NCBI GenBank assembly: GCA_019359445.1
Contig: JAHHHJ010000007.1
Span: 62,001 to 126,000, forward strand
Direction: 5' to 3'
DNA length: 64,000 bases
Source of the DNA: Kastovskya adunca ATA6-11-RM4
Lineage (GTDB): Bacteria; Cyanobacteriota; Cyanobacteriia; Cyanobacteriales; Coleofasciculaceae
In this document: piece by piece, positions 63,829 to 64,000 of the stretch
Position numbering within the stretch: the stretch's first letter is position 1
Layout of the letters: each line of letters begins with the position of its first letter
Position numbers and translations under genes: made by a program
Notes under the pieces: generated by a model
What the model was told of the DNA's origin: nothing
The model's database searches: none
The model's input: the letters and a program-made list of their open reading frames with translations, nothing else

Positions 63829-63999
63829 TCAAGCAGGCGTCGCGGTAGGTAAGCAAACATCCGGAGCGCATAACCCCGGAAATTCTAAGGTTGTAACATT
63901 TAGAGTGCCTAACTCAATGCGACGGATGGCGTGATTATTGGTATCTGCGACAAAAACCTGGGCAGCGATCGCACTCATCCCTGAAGGTTCAAAAAAGCG
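63829..63999 (-). CDS. NHL-repeat protein, C-terminal part (cut by window end)
   Basis: A minus-strand frame enters from the right edge and stops at 63831-63829, giving 56 residues. VFVADTNNHAIRRIELGTLNV is a textbook NHL/beta-propeller blade, followed by VTTLEFPGLCAP. The bulk of the protein lies beyond the window. It converges on the KaiB-domain gene, 62 bases away. Confidence 0.8.
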   Translation of the reverse strand, partial: RFFEPSGMSAIAAQVFVADTNNHAIRRIELGTLNVTTLEFPGLCAPDVCLPTATPA

Positions 64000-64000
64000 T

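Overview
The window is cyanobacterial chromosome. The evidence is a complete phycocyanin (cpc) operon, photosystem I psaD, phylloquinone (men) genes, the plastid-type gene ycf34, a PSII-associated S4 protein, a KaiB-domain protein and frequent GCGATCGC (HIP1) octamers. The many short G-rich and 'TTCATACTTC' type repeats, the three tandem cpcG genes and several cyanobacteria-restricted families suggest a filamentous or otherwise repeat-rich, large-genome lineage. I cannot name the genus.

Layout. 1-2.5 kb: end of lysA, then cdaA (c-di-AMP synthesis) and uppS. 2.5-5.8 kb (minus): DUF3143, a DnaJ-domain membrane protein, an O-antigen ligase-like protein and a YaaW-type protein. 6.3-13.7 kb: a phylloquinone cluster, menA-menC-menE on the minus strand and menF and menD on the plus strand, with a small monooxygenase-like gene between menF and menD. 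13.8-18 kb: argG, dedA, ycf34 and CCA-adding enzyme. 18-25.8 kb (minus): trpE, psaD, a DICT/GAF histidine kinase, an unknown membrane protein, the S4 protein and a glycine-zipper membrane protein. 26-28.7 kb: serA, prmA. 29-35.7 kb (minus): cpcB-cpcA-cpcC-cpcD-cpcE-cpcF and three cpcG. 36-42.7 kb (minus): rluD-like, cobA and sirohydrochlorin chelatase (siroheme), Mn-catalase, a kinase-GUN4 fusion and a DUF4359 protein. 42.8 kb: tRNA-His. 43.8-45.1 kb: a decayed IS200/IS605-type unit holding an IscB remnant and its HEARO/omega-RNA region. 45.2-47.2 kb: exbB-exbD and a holin-like protein. 47.5-53.4 kb (minus): lysC, TauE-type permease, FAD oxidase and FGGY kinase. 53.7-60.2 kb: a polysaccharide glycosyltransferase cluster. 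60.4-64 kb: small membrane protein, pilT, a KaiB-domain fusion and the end of an NHL-repeat gene.

Two themes stand out. First, the IscB locus keeps a structured upstream RNA region, the start of IscB and an HNH plus RuvC-III open frame, but has lost the PLMP, RuvC-I and bridge-helix part through a precise internal deletion. A dispersed repeat has also gone in-frame into the remaining ORF. Second, dispersed repeats and short tandem repeats of this genome have entered coding regions in frame (menE, menC, menD, trpE, iscB) or supply the possible N termini of others (rluD-like, O-antigen ligase-like), and they also populate the intergenic spacers.
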